From Lonicera japonica (taxonomy: Eukaryota > Streptophyta > Magnoliopsida > Dipsacales > Caprifoliaceae): 64,000 nt of DNA. This document shows, one piece after another, positions 22,921 through 33,410 of the stretch. Position numbers and translations under genes: made by a program. A model generated the notes under the pieces. It was not told the DNA's origin. It was given only the letters and a program-made list of their open reading frames with translations, and searched no databases. The stretch is taken from assembly GCA_021464415.1 (NCBI GenBank), contig CM038468.1:39110969-39174968 (forward strand). Reading direction: 5' to 3'. Position 1 is the first letter of the stretch. Every line of letters begins with the position of its first letter.

Positions 22921-23563
22921 TGAAGGGTATGAAAATAATGTTCCGAGCTGATGACAAAAACTGAGTCGTCCGAGCTCATGGGCGTCAAATTTAAAGATTC
23001 ATTTCTGAAGGTGCTATTGTTTGCAATGTTGTGCACCATGTTGGTGGCCAAAACATGCCGACCAAACCACAGACTATCGAAAAACGCGAGATACACTACC
23101 AGAGCTCATCAAATGCCCGAGCTCAGTATAGTTGGGGAAGACTAGGACACGTGGCAGCAGCACAACAAAAACATGATCAGTATGCCCAACGGCTAGTTAT
23201 CAACTGCCCACTACGTAACTAAATCCACAATTCTCTCCCTCAACTCCAACGTGAGAAGGAAAACTTATCACCTTGTAACAGCTAGTTCCTTCCATCTATA
23301 AAAAGAATTGGCCCTAGTCATGAAAAATCATCTAATATGCTCTAGAGGCGATGGAAAAATTATCACCAATCTGTAACCATCATCAGTATCAAATAAAAAC
23401 CAATCATTAAAAGGTGGACTTAAAACAGGCTTACCATCCATTGGCTGGGAGAACCATCCTTCACCAAAATTTCGTGTCAAACATCTTTAACTTTTCTTGC
23501 ACATTGTTCATAAATCTTGTCTGTGGACAGCAGTCCCTTTTAAAAGGATTTGCTGACTTTACA
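22921..23563 (+). repeat. 5' LTR of element B (Tat-like gypsy)
   Basis: It starts TGAAGGGTATG and ends GACTTTACA, and matches 58935-59574 over its whole length with scattered differences. A TATA-like box (tctataaaaag) lies near 23296. The motif GAGCTC recurs (for example near 22972, 23102 and 23119). The flank is an ATT-rich run (22910-22920). Its partner ends at 59574 and is followed by a similar ATT-rich run, so the target duplication cannot be read exactly. Confidence 0.88.
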
Positions 23564-23565
23564 GC

Positions 23566-23583
23566 TGGCGCCATCTATGGGAA
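23566..23583 (+). other. Primer-binding site of element B
   Basis: tggcgccatctatgggaa starts 2 bp after the LTR end. TGGCGCC- starts of this type are usual tRNA-complementary sites in Tat/Athila gypsy elements. It shows that 22921-23563 is a 5' LTR and that the element runs on the plus strand. Confidence 0.8.
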
Positions 23584-24479
23584 AGAAGGTTTCTCACTTC
23601 AAGTGTAAGAAAACCTCAATGTGCAAGAAAAGTTAACCATAAATCAATATTTGCCTTTTCAGTGTTGCTATGTTCTCGGATAATGGTCGGTCTTACATAC
23701 ATACATCTTCACTTAGATAATTTCAAGTAGCATAACATACTTCATAAATCAGGCAACTCAAGATTCACAACCTTTTCAAAACAAAGTTTTCAAAAAACAA
23801 TGGTGTAATGATTTAAGAAGTATGCGAATACTTGAAATTTAGGAAAGCATGGCATAAGCATTTATATAGCACATACACATGAACACTTGCATAAGTGTAA
23901 CACGCACCGGTCCAAGAGCAGGTAAGCACTAAGTTCCATGACCTACCAGATAGGCTTCACCACCGCATCCCGGTGTATACCTCTATTAAATCACCTCACA
24001 ATTTCCTCCCAGAGAGTTGAACCGCATTAGAATTCCTCCCTGAGAGTTTGAACCGCATCATAAATCCTTCTAGACAGGCCAATCTAAAGCCTTTTCTACA
24101 GGCACCAATCCAAGCCCTTTTTACAGGCACCAACCTAAGTCCTTTTCACATGCAATTCTAAGCCCTTTCCACATGTATGAATCCAAAGCCCTTTTTATAG
24201 GCAATCTCAAGCCCTCTCCAAAATCAAAAAAAGCCCCCTTTAAAAAGATATCAGAGAAAGATAGAGAGAAAGACTGGAATGAGAAAATTTCGCAAAACAC
24301 AAGAAACAAGCCCCATAAAAGGATTTTTGGCCCATTTTCTTATCTTATAAGAGAAAGCTTTCAAGATACGCTTCCAAGGGTTCTCGGATCGAAAATCACG
24401 AACACAGCCCGACAATGTCAAATGCGAACTTTCAAAGCAAATATTCTCAAATTGCAAGGACGATAATGCTCAGAAAACC
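23584..24479 (+). other. Element B leader and unassigned junction
   Basis: No gene is recognised. 24000-24220 has short degenerate repeats of an 'ageccctttt-acaggca' type (for example gccctttttacaggcacc), about 30 bp each. The border between element B and the truncated family-A element inserted in it lies somewhere here. gag and pol of both elements are missing. Confidence 0.4.
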
Positions 24480-24999
24480 TAACAAAGTAAGAGAAACAAA
24501 GTGGGTAAAAGAAAAAATTGAAAAAGTAGAAAAGAGGATAAATCCCACAGTGTTAAAAGGAAAGAATATTAAAACAACATGAAAGGCAAAAGATAGCAGC
24601 GAGAGCCACACCAAGAGTGACAGCTGGGCCAAAAGGCCCAGGGCTATGTCTTGGGTGAAGAAGGCTGCTGACCATGTAAAAAAAACAAGTAAGCTGCATC
24701 AAAAAGCTTTCAAACAATCAAGAAGGAATAAGGGTATCGAAAAACAGAAAATGATGCAGGTAAAAAAAAATTTATTCTTTCACGAAATCAAAAAATAATA
24801 AGCAGAATTGTAGCTTGGTGACACGAGGAAAAGCTGCGGAAGCAAAGCAAGAGGCAAAGTCCAAAACTTATGCACAAGGTTCGAGAATCGAGATAACGTA
24901 ACTCGATCTTTTTTCAAAAAAGAAGCCAATCAAAAGTTCTTGTTTATTTTCAAAAAAAGATATCACACCAAAACTTTCTCTTTCTATCTCTCTATGTCT

Positions 25000-25490
25000 G
25001 CTCAGAGACTCTCACCCCCTCAGCAAATTATCAACTTTTATCACATCAACATATCATCAATCCCCCACATCTCAGCCCCGCATCATCATATCCCCAGCAG
25101 ATTATCAACCCTCGGCCTATATCCTAGCTAGTAGGATTCATCATATCCTCAGCAGACCACTAATCATCATATCCCTAGTAGATCATTAACCCTCAACCTT
25201 TAACCTAGCCAGTAAGAATCCTTATTTCCTCAGCGAACCATCAATCATCACCACCAACCGTCCCTCACCAAAATAGGGCCTCCCACAGACCACCAATCAT
25301 CATATCCCTAGTAGATCATCAACCTTCAGCCTTTATCCTAATCAGTAGGAATCCTCATTTCCCTAGTAGACCATTAATTCTCATTTTCCCAGCAACCATT
25401 ATCGTAAATCACCAACCTAATTCACCAAAACAATATCTCCAGCAGACCAGCAACCATCAATTTAGATGACCTGCCCTCACCCCTTCAAAG
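25000..25490. repeat. Degenerate tandem repeat, catcatatcccc type
   Basis: Repeated blocks such as catcatatccctagtagatc and cctcagcagacc recur at about 50-70 bp spacing with much divergence. There is no gene. It precedes the better-preserved array at 25500. Confidence 0.55.
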
Positions 25491-25499
25491 GACCCCAAT

Positions 25500-26440
25500 C
25501 AAATTATTGACAGAACCGTCCTTACTGATGGGAGTACATCAGCTTAACACCTAACCAGAATCGTTGATAGAACAATCCCTACCGATGAAAGTACATTAGC
25601 TTAATATCACAATTAAATTGTTGACAGAACCATCCCTACCGATGGGAGTACATCAGCTCAACACCCCAATCAGAATCGTTGACAGAAATGTCCCTACCGA
25701 TGGGAGTACATCAGCTCAACACTAAATCAGAATCGTTGACAGAACCGTCCCTACCGATAGGAGTGCATCAGCTTAACAACCCAATCAGAATCATTGATAG
25801 AACCGTCCCTACTGATGGGAGTACATCAGCTCAACACCCCAATCAAATTTTTGACAGAACCGTCCCTACCGATGAGAGTACATCAACTCAACACCTCAAT
25901 CAGAATCGTTGACAAAATCGTCCCTACCGATGGGAGTACATCAGCTCAACACCTCAATCAAATTATTGGTAAAACAGTTCCTACCGGTAGGAGTACATCA
26001 ACTCAGCACCCCAATCAAATTATTGTCAGGACCATCCCTACCGATGGGAGTACATCAACTCAACACCCCAATTAAATTGTTGACAGAACTGTCCTTACCG
26101 ATGGAATACATCAGCTCAACACCCCAATCAAATTGTTGACAGAACAATCCCTACCGATGGGAGTACATCAGCTCAAAACTCCAATTAAATTATTGACATA
26201 ACTGCCCTTATTGATGGGAGTACATCAGCTCAACACCCCAATGAAATTATTGACAGAACTGCCCTTACCGATGGGAGTACATCAGCTCATCGCCCCAATC
26301 ATAATCGTTGATAGAACCATTCTAACAAATGGGAGTACATTAGCTCAACACCCAAGTTAGAATCGTTGATAGAACCTTCCCTACCAAAAAGAGTACATCA
26401 GCTCAACACCCGACCAGAATCATTGATAAAATCTCCCCAG
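25500..26440. repeat. Tandem array, about 58-bp unit
   Basis: About sixteen units share ttgacagaaccgtccctacc, gatgggagtacatcagctca and acaccccaatcagaatc. Because the unit length is not a multiple of three, open frames through the array switch frame, and the apparent proteins are artefacts. It lies directly upstream of the 3' LTR, like the arrays of elements 1 and 2, but its unit is unrelated in sequence. Confidence 0.9.
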
Positions 26441-26667
26441 CCAAAGGGGTACAGCAGAACAAAGTCACAGTACAGCACAGGGCATGTCCTGAACAGTTCA
26501 GAAATCACCCACCCATACCAAGAGAAAATAAATAGCATAGCACGACATCATTCGCATCGTATTATTTTCAACATATCACTAATGATTTATGCGAGTGCTG
26601 TAAAATGATGCGTTCTCGTTATCGACCTAATTTCTTTGCTTCACAAAAAACCCAAGCCAAGAGGGTT

Positions 26668-28229
26668 TGTGAATACCTCATTTTGCAACCCCTGCAAGAA
26701 TCTTGAACTCTAAAAAAATGAGCACACATGCATGCACAAGCATTCCTAGATGCATACATACCATATACATAAGATACAGGTCAAAGAAGAAAGTTGAAAA
26801 GACACCCAGATGAGAAGTTACAAGAATTACCAGAAGCCGCCAGAACCGAACACCATCAAAACTCCTAAAAACTTGTGAAAGGAGAGTTACCCATTTCAGA
26901 TCATCCTCAAACTTTGAGTGTTGTTATAAATTTCCACAAGGAGAAACATATTCAAAAATTAGCTCAATTCGACCGCCGGATCTTTAGAAATTTAGAAAAC
27001 CAGGAGTTTACTTCGGGTAATCAAAAGATGACCTTACTGAATTCCAAATGAGCTCAAATTTGGTCACTATATATGGTACATAGTGGGGGAACAACATACT
27101 AAAATATTAGATTGATTTGATAATTCGTTTGACAAGAATTAAAAAAACCCGCATATGGACAGGGGTGTCGTGGGGACATACTCATTAGAGGGTGTGTCCT
27201 CATGACACACACCTGTGTGTGTCGCGAATAAATCCCTCAAAGTTGATTTTTTGTTCTTTCTTATTTTGATACTTTTCGACCTCCAAAAATTATGAAATTT
27301 TGTGGAGAGCTAGGAAATTTTACTAGTAATAACATATTAAAAAATCAGCTCTATCCGATAGTCAGATCTTTGGGAATTTGAAAAATAAGGAATTCATCTT
27401 GGAAAATCAAACGGAGACTTTCCTGGTGCCCAAAAATTCTGAAATTTGGACAGTATGTAGGTATTAACATGGTTAATAACATGTTAAAAAATCAGATCAA
27501 TCTGATATTTATTTTAACTAAAATTGCATAAAATCGTAACACATTTAAATTAGGGATTTGTCCGCGGACACACCCTTTGTTCGCGAACACGAACCAAGGG
27601 TTTGTCCGCAGACACAAGCTCTAATAGCCATGTCCTCAAGACACAAGGTACCCCGCGTCCGCGGACACGCCGTTTGTCTGCGGACAAACACTTTCAGCCC
27701 AGCTCATTAATTATTCTACAGCTATAAATACACTTGCATTGACCCCATTTGAGGCATCTGTCAGCTCTGGGACTTCAGGAACAGTGCTATAAAATAGTAT
27801 TTTACTATTTTTGAGGCTCTTAGGTATTTTTATCTTAGAACAGATTTAATTTTTTATCTGTCTTTATTTTATCAGTTATAATTGGTCAATTGCATGTAAA
27901 AATTGTTGTTTATCTCAAAATCAGTCCAGATTTCACATTTAAACTTCGTTTTCAAAACCAAAGGTGTAAAACGAGCTGAAACCATTTTTAAATATATTTT
28001 TATCAGTTAATTTCATAAAGTCTCGATTTTATCACTCTCGATTTATGAAAGAATAAATACACGTTTGTATCCGATTTAATCTATAAATCACGGTGCTTAC
28101 CTAAATATCTAATATGAGAGTACTGAATTTGTCAATGCCGGTTTAAATTATTAAATTGTAATACACTATTCACGAACGAATCTTGAGGGTTGGTGGATAT
28201 CCGATTCCAAATCGAATTAGCTTTCGAAA
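26668..28229 (+). repeat. Family-A 3' LTR, left part
   Basis: It starts TGTGAATACCTC, matching the solo LTR at 7922 (TGTGAACACCTC), after a purine-rich tract (aagccaagaggg) suitable as a polypurine tract. A TATA box (ctataaata) lies at 27722-27730. Upstream of it is a cluster of palindromes, TGTCCGCGGACA and variants (27559-27686). The LTR is broken at 28229 by the Tekay-like LTR (duplication cgaaa) and resumes at 56325. Confidence 0.85.
27559..27686. promoter_or_regulatory. Palindrome cluster TGTCCGCGGACA in family-A LTR
   Basis: Copies: TGTCCGCGGACA (27559-27570), TGTTCGCGAACA (27578-27589), TGTCCGCAGACA (27603-27614), GTCCGCGGAC (27657-27666) and TGTCTGCGGACA (27675-27686). All lie 35-165 bp upstream of the TATA box at 27722. 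They have the same layout as the TGTCGCGCGACA clusters of elements 1 and 2 but a different core (CCGCGG instead of CGCGCG). Confidence 0.85.
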
Positions 28230-29863
28230 TGTAACACCCTATGTTTGTGTTAATGTTATTTATCTTATATTAGCTTATTTATACTCATGTGAGTGATTGT
28301 TTGATGATTCGGGTGGTCCGAATCGATTTCGGTTGGTAAATAAGAAGTTTTGGTTCTTCACGATTCGTTAATTCTCGTTATCTTTGAGCTATCGTAATTT
28401 TTTCGTTATTTATCCTACTGAGATTCCGTTTACGTAGGTGTCTAGTATTTATACCATTCTACAACTTTTATGTTTTGGTCGAAGTCCAATTCACACTCCT
28501 CGTGGGTCAAAACAGGGCGCAAAGTAGGCCCATTGCAAAATTCTGGTCATTTGGTAGCGCTTTGGCAGAGCGCTGTCTTCGGTAAATTTTTGGGAAACAT
28601 ATATCCAGAATTTGGGAAAAAATCCTCTTAAAAAGTTGTAGATCTTTGAAATACCTTTCCGTGGACATAAAAAACGCCTCAATCGGAGTTCCAAGCGAAA
28701 AGTTATGGCCAAAACAAAAATAGTGGTCCAGAGCCCAAAATTTATAGCGCGAACCGGTATGGCATTTTTGGCATACCGGTTCGGCACCAAATTTTTGGAA
28801 AATTTGTGCTCCGCAGACCAGTATTCGGTATTTGGCATACCGGTCCGCCAGTTAACTATTCCCACCGACTTAGGCACGTTTTTAAGCCATTTTTTGTCAT
28901 TTTTCATCCAAACTTCGTGCCAAACATTTCCACACTCCTCTAGAGAGTTCTAGAGGGTTCTAGAAAGAGAAAAAGGAAGATTTCTACACATCTATCCGTC
29001 CGAATCAAGGATTCAAGCTTGATATCATCCAAAACCACCTCTAAAGTACTATTCATCATCTTCTACCTTCATTTTCTTCTATAAAAGCTTAAGCGTGAGC
29101 TTTGGCTACTTGAGTTGGGTTTATACATCATTGATTTGGGGATTTTGCTATGCTAGGACTGTGTTGACATGAGAGCTTGAGTATTTCACCGAACGGGGCT
29201 TCGGTTTACATATTTCTTCTTTCTTTTGGTCTACAAACTAGAGGTAGGGTTATACCTTTTCAAAACTCGTAAATATGATTTTATTTATCTAAAAAATGAG
29301 TGATTTTATACATATATGTTCGATATGAAGCACATACTTCCTTGTTATTGATTATACTTGGATTTTCTATACATGGACGCTTACTATGAAAACCATGTTA
29401 ATTGATATTCATAAATCATGCATGACTGAGCTATGATTTCATGATATGAAGCAAGATATGCCAAATAAACTCGATTCTTGCATAGTATGTGATATCTACG
29501 GGATGTCCCCTCGGGTGTATATGTGTTTAGTTGATATGATTGAACTAGTAAATGGTTTTGGTATGCACCAAGGGACAAGTATGAGGTTCAATGAGGTTTA
29601 TATGGCATATGTTGTTTTTAGCTTGCATTTAGAGCATGTTGTGCACGTTTGCATCATTATTGTGTCAACCCGGCATCTTGAGAATATCTTGGCAAGTTCG
29701 GAGCCTCTTTATGACATATGGTGTGAAAATTATCTCTTGGGCGAACTATATCTCGTATCCATGTTATGGATGGCTTTCTATGCTCTTGAGGCATTCTTGA
29801 ATGTGTGATTATCTCTCTTCGGGAGTTCTTATTCGTATGGGGATATATTCTCGACTATGTTGT
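28230..29863 (+). repeat. Tekay-like solo LTR, part 1
   Basis: It starts TGTAACACCC, the usual start of Tekay/Del-type chromovirus LTRs, and its other end (56311-56319) is GGTGTTACA. A perfect 5-bp duplication cgaaa flanks the whole (28225-28229 and 56320-56324). The three parts add up to about 2.7 kb with no internal region, so it is a solo LTR. An inverted repeat with 12-bp arms (cgaaccggtatg, 28750-28783) lies in this part. Open frames here (for example 29446-29808) are not genes. Confidence 0.82.
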
Positions 29864-31401
29864 TGTGAGAATTCGCAAATGCGACCCCCGGGTCTCGATC
29901 CCGTTCTTGGGCGTCTGAAACGTCGGAAGGGATTCCGTCGTTCCATTTGCTTCCATCTGTGTTGATAATCCATATCGGGAGTCCCTATATTCTATTTCTA
30001 GATGCAAAAGGGTTCGTTCAGAGTCGCCAGTACGTTTTACGAGAAAACGGACAAAAAGGGGTGTGTAAGAGGAAATACTACAGATAATCCTTTCCTTACA
30101 CGTTTGTCTGCGAAACCAAGATTCTATGGGGTTCGGAAACTATGTTACGAATTGGGAAGGTGTTAAGCACCCATTCCGCCCTTTTGGTCTCTAGTGGTCT
30201 TATATGTTTATTTTATGTTGAAAAACTTAGATGCTTTTACTGACAGTCTACTACTTTCCAAGTGAAAAAATCCTAATTTCTGGGAAAAGCGGGGAAAGGG
30301 ATAAAAACCTTTGTGTTCTAAGATCCAGTGTTTTTGTTTTGAAGGATGTAAATACGAGTGATAAAAAGTTGTTTTATTTTGAGAGAGTTTCCCGTATTAT
30401 TTCCTCAGATAATGACGGTTTTCTCGTTTTGCGATTACTTTTGTAAAGGTTCGGATCTTGTATCGGGACTAATTTAATATGGAATTAGAACTCTTGAGGG
30501 GAGTTCTACTAGACATATCACAGGCTATGAAAGAGATAGGATATACCAGGTTTTTAATTCCTAAGTAAGTTTTACCGGTCCGGGTTTTAAAAACAGAATT
30601 TTGTCCGGATGATAATGTACTTACTCTTCTGGTTTTACAAATGGTTTTATCAGGGTCTTTTGTTTTGAAAACAGTGGGCTATTTGTAACTTGGCAATAAG
30701 TTTATTCAAATAAAACGTGGACAAAACAATAGAAATAAAACAAGTACACAGATATCTAATGTTAAATACTAGAAGAGACTTTCTTTACCTTCCCGACGAG
30801 AATAATAATAAGAAAGAAAATATAATATGGCAGAGGAATTTTCGGTGATAATAATCTTTTCCTTCTTTAGATATTTCTGAGACTTCGATTCCAGAGACGG
30901 GGCACGTCGAGTGTCGAGAATAGATTTGATAATTCTTCAGAAATAAGACGATAATCGAGAGTGCTTGACGAAAGACTAGAAAATCATATATAAGCCAATA
31001 ATTCTTTAATCCCAAGTTGCTGTCCTTGAACCCTTGGGGGTGTTGGCTTATTTATAGTGCTCGGGGAAGAATGTCGCGCGACACTTCCCCAAAAAGGGAA
31101 TATGTCGCGCGACAATGTGTACCATGTCGCGCGACAAACGACTGAAGTGATGTTTTTGACAGACTGATGTGTCAGAGAGTGGATGGTCTGGTGTCAGAGG
31201 GGTTTGTCGCGCGACACAAGAGAGATTGTCGCGCGACATACAGATATGTCGTGCGACAATCCCACTAAAAAAACAGGTTTGTTTGGCCAACAAACCCTTT
31301 TGGGGCAGTTTCGGGTGTTCGGGCGCATCCCGGACTCTAGAAACAGTACTTCTCGAAGGTCGTTAAGGTTCTTGCGGGGGTCACGGATCGGGGTGTCTAC
31401 A
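29864..31401 (-). repeat. 3' LTR of element 1
   Basis: Matches both LTRs of element 2 in inverse orientation along its whole length (about 1.54 kb). The TATA box ctataaata on the minus strand is at 31049-31057. Six copies of TGTCGCGCGACA (one with a single change) lie upstream of it at 31072-31258. Confidence 0.88.
31072..31258. promoter_or_regulatory. TGTCGCGCGACA cluster, element 1 LTR
   Basis: Exact copies at 31072-31083, 31103-31114, 31125-31136, 31205-31216 and 31227-31238. One variant, TGTCGTGCGACA, lies at 31247-31258. The motif is a perfect 12-bp palindrome. The nearest copy is about 15 bp from the LTR TATA box. Confidence 0.95.
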
Positions 31402-31509
31402 GACCCTCTCGACTCAAGCTCCTTGCTTGCAAGGAATTGAGGCGACTGGAAAAGACCGTGGTCCATGACTCCTGCAAGAACTCTAAGGAAGTGTGTGTTA
31501 TGCAAACGT

Positions 31510-32360
31510 GTTCGTGAGTGCCTCCGGAGAGGGCTTGTGTTTCGTTTTGCCTCCGGAGAGGGCTTGTGTTACCTCATTGCCTCTTTCGAGGACTTTCATT
31601 TTGGTCCACTTGCCTCAGATGGGAGGATTACCATTGTTCCACTCGCCTCAGATGGGAGGACTACCATTTGTTACACTTTGCCTCTCTGGGAGGGCTTTGT
31701 TCTTCTCGCCTCATGTGGGAGGACTACTATTGCTAGACTGTGCCTCTCTGGGAGGGCTTTTGATCTTTTTGCCTCAGGTGGGAGGACTACCATTGCTGCA
31801 CTGTGCCTCTCTGGGAGGGCTTTTGATCTTCTCACCTTAGGTGGGAGGACTACCATTGCTGCACTGTGCCTCTCTGGGAGGGCTTTTGATCTTCTCGCCT
31901 CAGGTGGGAGGATTACTATTGCTGCACTGTGCCTCTGTGGGAGGGCTTTTGATCTTCTCGCCTCAGGTGGGAGGACTACCATTGCTACACTGTGCCTCTC
32001 TGGGAGTGCTTTTGATCTTCTCGCCTCAGGTGGGAGGACTACCGTTACTACACTGTGCCTCTCTGGGAGGGCTTTGTTCTTCTCGCCTCAGGTGGGAGGA
32101 CTACCATTGCTACACTTTTGCCTCTCTAGGAGGGCTTTTGATCTTCTCGCCTCAGGTGGGAGGACTACCATTGCTACTCTGTGCCTCTCTGGGAGGGCTT
32201 TGTTCTTTTTGCCTCAGGTGGGAGGACTACCATTGCTACACTGTGCCTCTCTGGGAGGGCTTTTGATCTGTAAAAAAAAGAAAATTTGCCTCTAGGAAGG
32301 CTTTTTGTGATTATTTTTTGCCTCTGGCGAGGGCTTGTGTTCGTGCTTTGCTTCTGGCGA
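31510..32360. repeat. Tandem array in element 1 3' region
   Basis: Units of about 65-70 bp share cctctctgggagggctt, cgcctcaggtgggaggacta and ccattgct. About ten units are visible, most regular at 31670-32270. Open frames run through it on both strands, but their products are only the repeat. The same array occurs inverted in element 2 (53925-54670). Confidence 0.93.
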
Positions 32361-33206
32361 GGGCTTTGTGTTATACTCTGGTGAATTTGATTGTCTCTTC
32401 TTAGACTGCTAGAGTGAGAGAGAGAAATTTTGTGAGAGAATGAAACTCATTGGGAGCTTAATCTTTATAAAAATATTCTCCATCTCCCTGTATCTTTCTG
32501 AAATTTTACTCTTATGTTTTCCTCGAGGGAAGATACTTCTTTTAGAAAGCCGTTTTTCGGATTTCTTTTGCTCTTCGCAGAGTGAGGATTCGAGGTTTTT
32601 TCCAAACCATCTCTTCTGTATCGTGCTGAAAATAAAATTTGTATGAAAAGTCAATCTCTGATCTCTGGTCTCTTTTTAGTTCTTACTTTTTGGTGGGCCC
32701 ACATCGTTTTCTGTTTTTCGATGCCCTTATTTCTCCCTCTTTTGGGGAAGACTTTTCCCGGCCTTCTCTGTTTTTGACCAAGAGTCTTTTCATCCCTTTA
32801 TTGTGATCAGGCCTTACTCACCCAAAACGAAGCCCTGAGCCGGTTTTGGCCTAGCTGTCACTTTTGGTGTGGCTCTCCCTGTCACTCTACATTTCTGTTT
32901 CTCTCGCTTGCTCTGGGCGCTCATGCGGGTTCCTTCTCTTTTCTACTTTTTCAATTTTTTCTGTTCCCGTCTTATTTTGATCTTTCTTGCTTTTTTCTCA
33001 TAGATGGTTTTTTGGAGACCAGAGATTACTTTAACCGTTGTATTTTGTTCTCGCATTTTTGGAGAGATGACTTGGAAGTCTTTTCCTCGAATTTTAATCA
33101 TGAGTGTGCGGTTTTTCAGAAAGATTTCCGAAAAAATGCCTTTCTGAAGTATTCTTGCAGGAGAAAAGATGAGACAAAGGTAAAAAAATCAGGGGAGGGG
33201 ACCAAA
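32361..33206. other. Spacer between array and PMD gene promoter, element 1
   Basis: Non-coding, AT- and CT-rich. The inverted counterpart in element 2 is 53064-53900. 32690-33000 shares blocks with family-A sequence at 24480-24780. No gene was recognised. Confidence 0.55.
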
Positions 33207-33290
33207 TGTCGCGCGACATTTTGATGGAGATCTCTTTGTCGCGCGACAAAGAGCCTATTTGTCGCGCGACAAACTGGCCTATTATATAAA
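33207..33290 (+). promoter_or_regulatory. Promoter of the antisense PMD gene, element 1
   Basis: Three exact TGTCGCGCGACA copies (33207-33218, 33237-33248, 33260-33271) lie just upstream of a TATA box (ttatataaa, 33282-33290). The ATG of the PMD gene is 120 bp after it at 33411. The same arrangement occurs in element 2. Confidence 0.85.
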
Positions 33291-33410
33291 CCCCTTGCTG
33301 AGCTCATTCCACCTCATTCTCTCCTTTCTCTTTCTCTCTCTAGCTCTCTTTCTCTCTTCTCTCAAGCGCGGAAGCCCTGCCACTTTTCTGACTACTCCCT
33401 ATATATACAG

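Larger units (their letters stand above)
24480..26667 (+). mobile_element. 3' internal end of a family-A Tat-like element
   Basis: 24480-24780 is clearly related to 53280-53580 in element 2 (shared blocks such as gagagccacaccaa-agtga and aagggtatcgaaaaacagaa), the region upstream of the antisense gene promoter there. It is followed by two tandem-repeat zones and, at 26668, by an LTR. This order (spacer, array, 3' LTR) mirrors element 2, so this is the 3' end of a related element. Its 5' LTR, gag, pol and antisense genes are lost. Confidence 0.65.

Noticed and set aside
25500..26440. CRISPR-like array of regular repeats
   Set aside because: Repeats are head-to-tail with no unique spacers, and the window is a plant nuclear genome.
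25679..26608. VHQLNTP-type repetitive proteins
   Set aside because: Unit length is not a multiple of three, frames change from unit to unit, and the region lies in an LTR element's non-coding 3' part.
29446..29808. 120-aa open frame
   Set aside because: Lies inside the Tekay-like solo LTR, with no known motif.
31465..32295. Long open frames through the 31.5-32.3 kb array (276 aa and others)
   Set aside because: Open on both strands and in several frames because the unit has few stops; products are only the repeat (CLSGRAFDLL type). The inverted copy at 54 kb gives the same artefacts.
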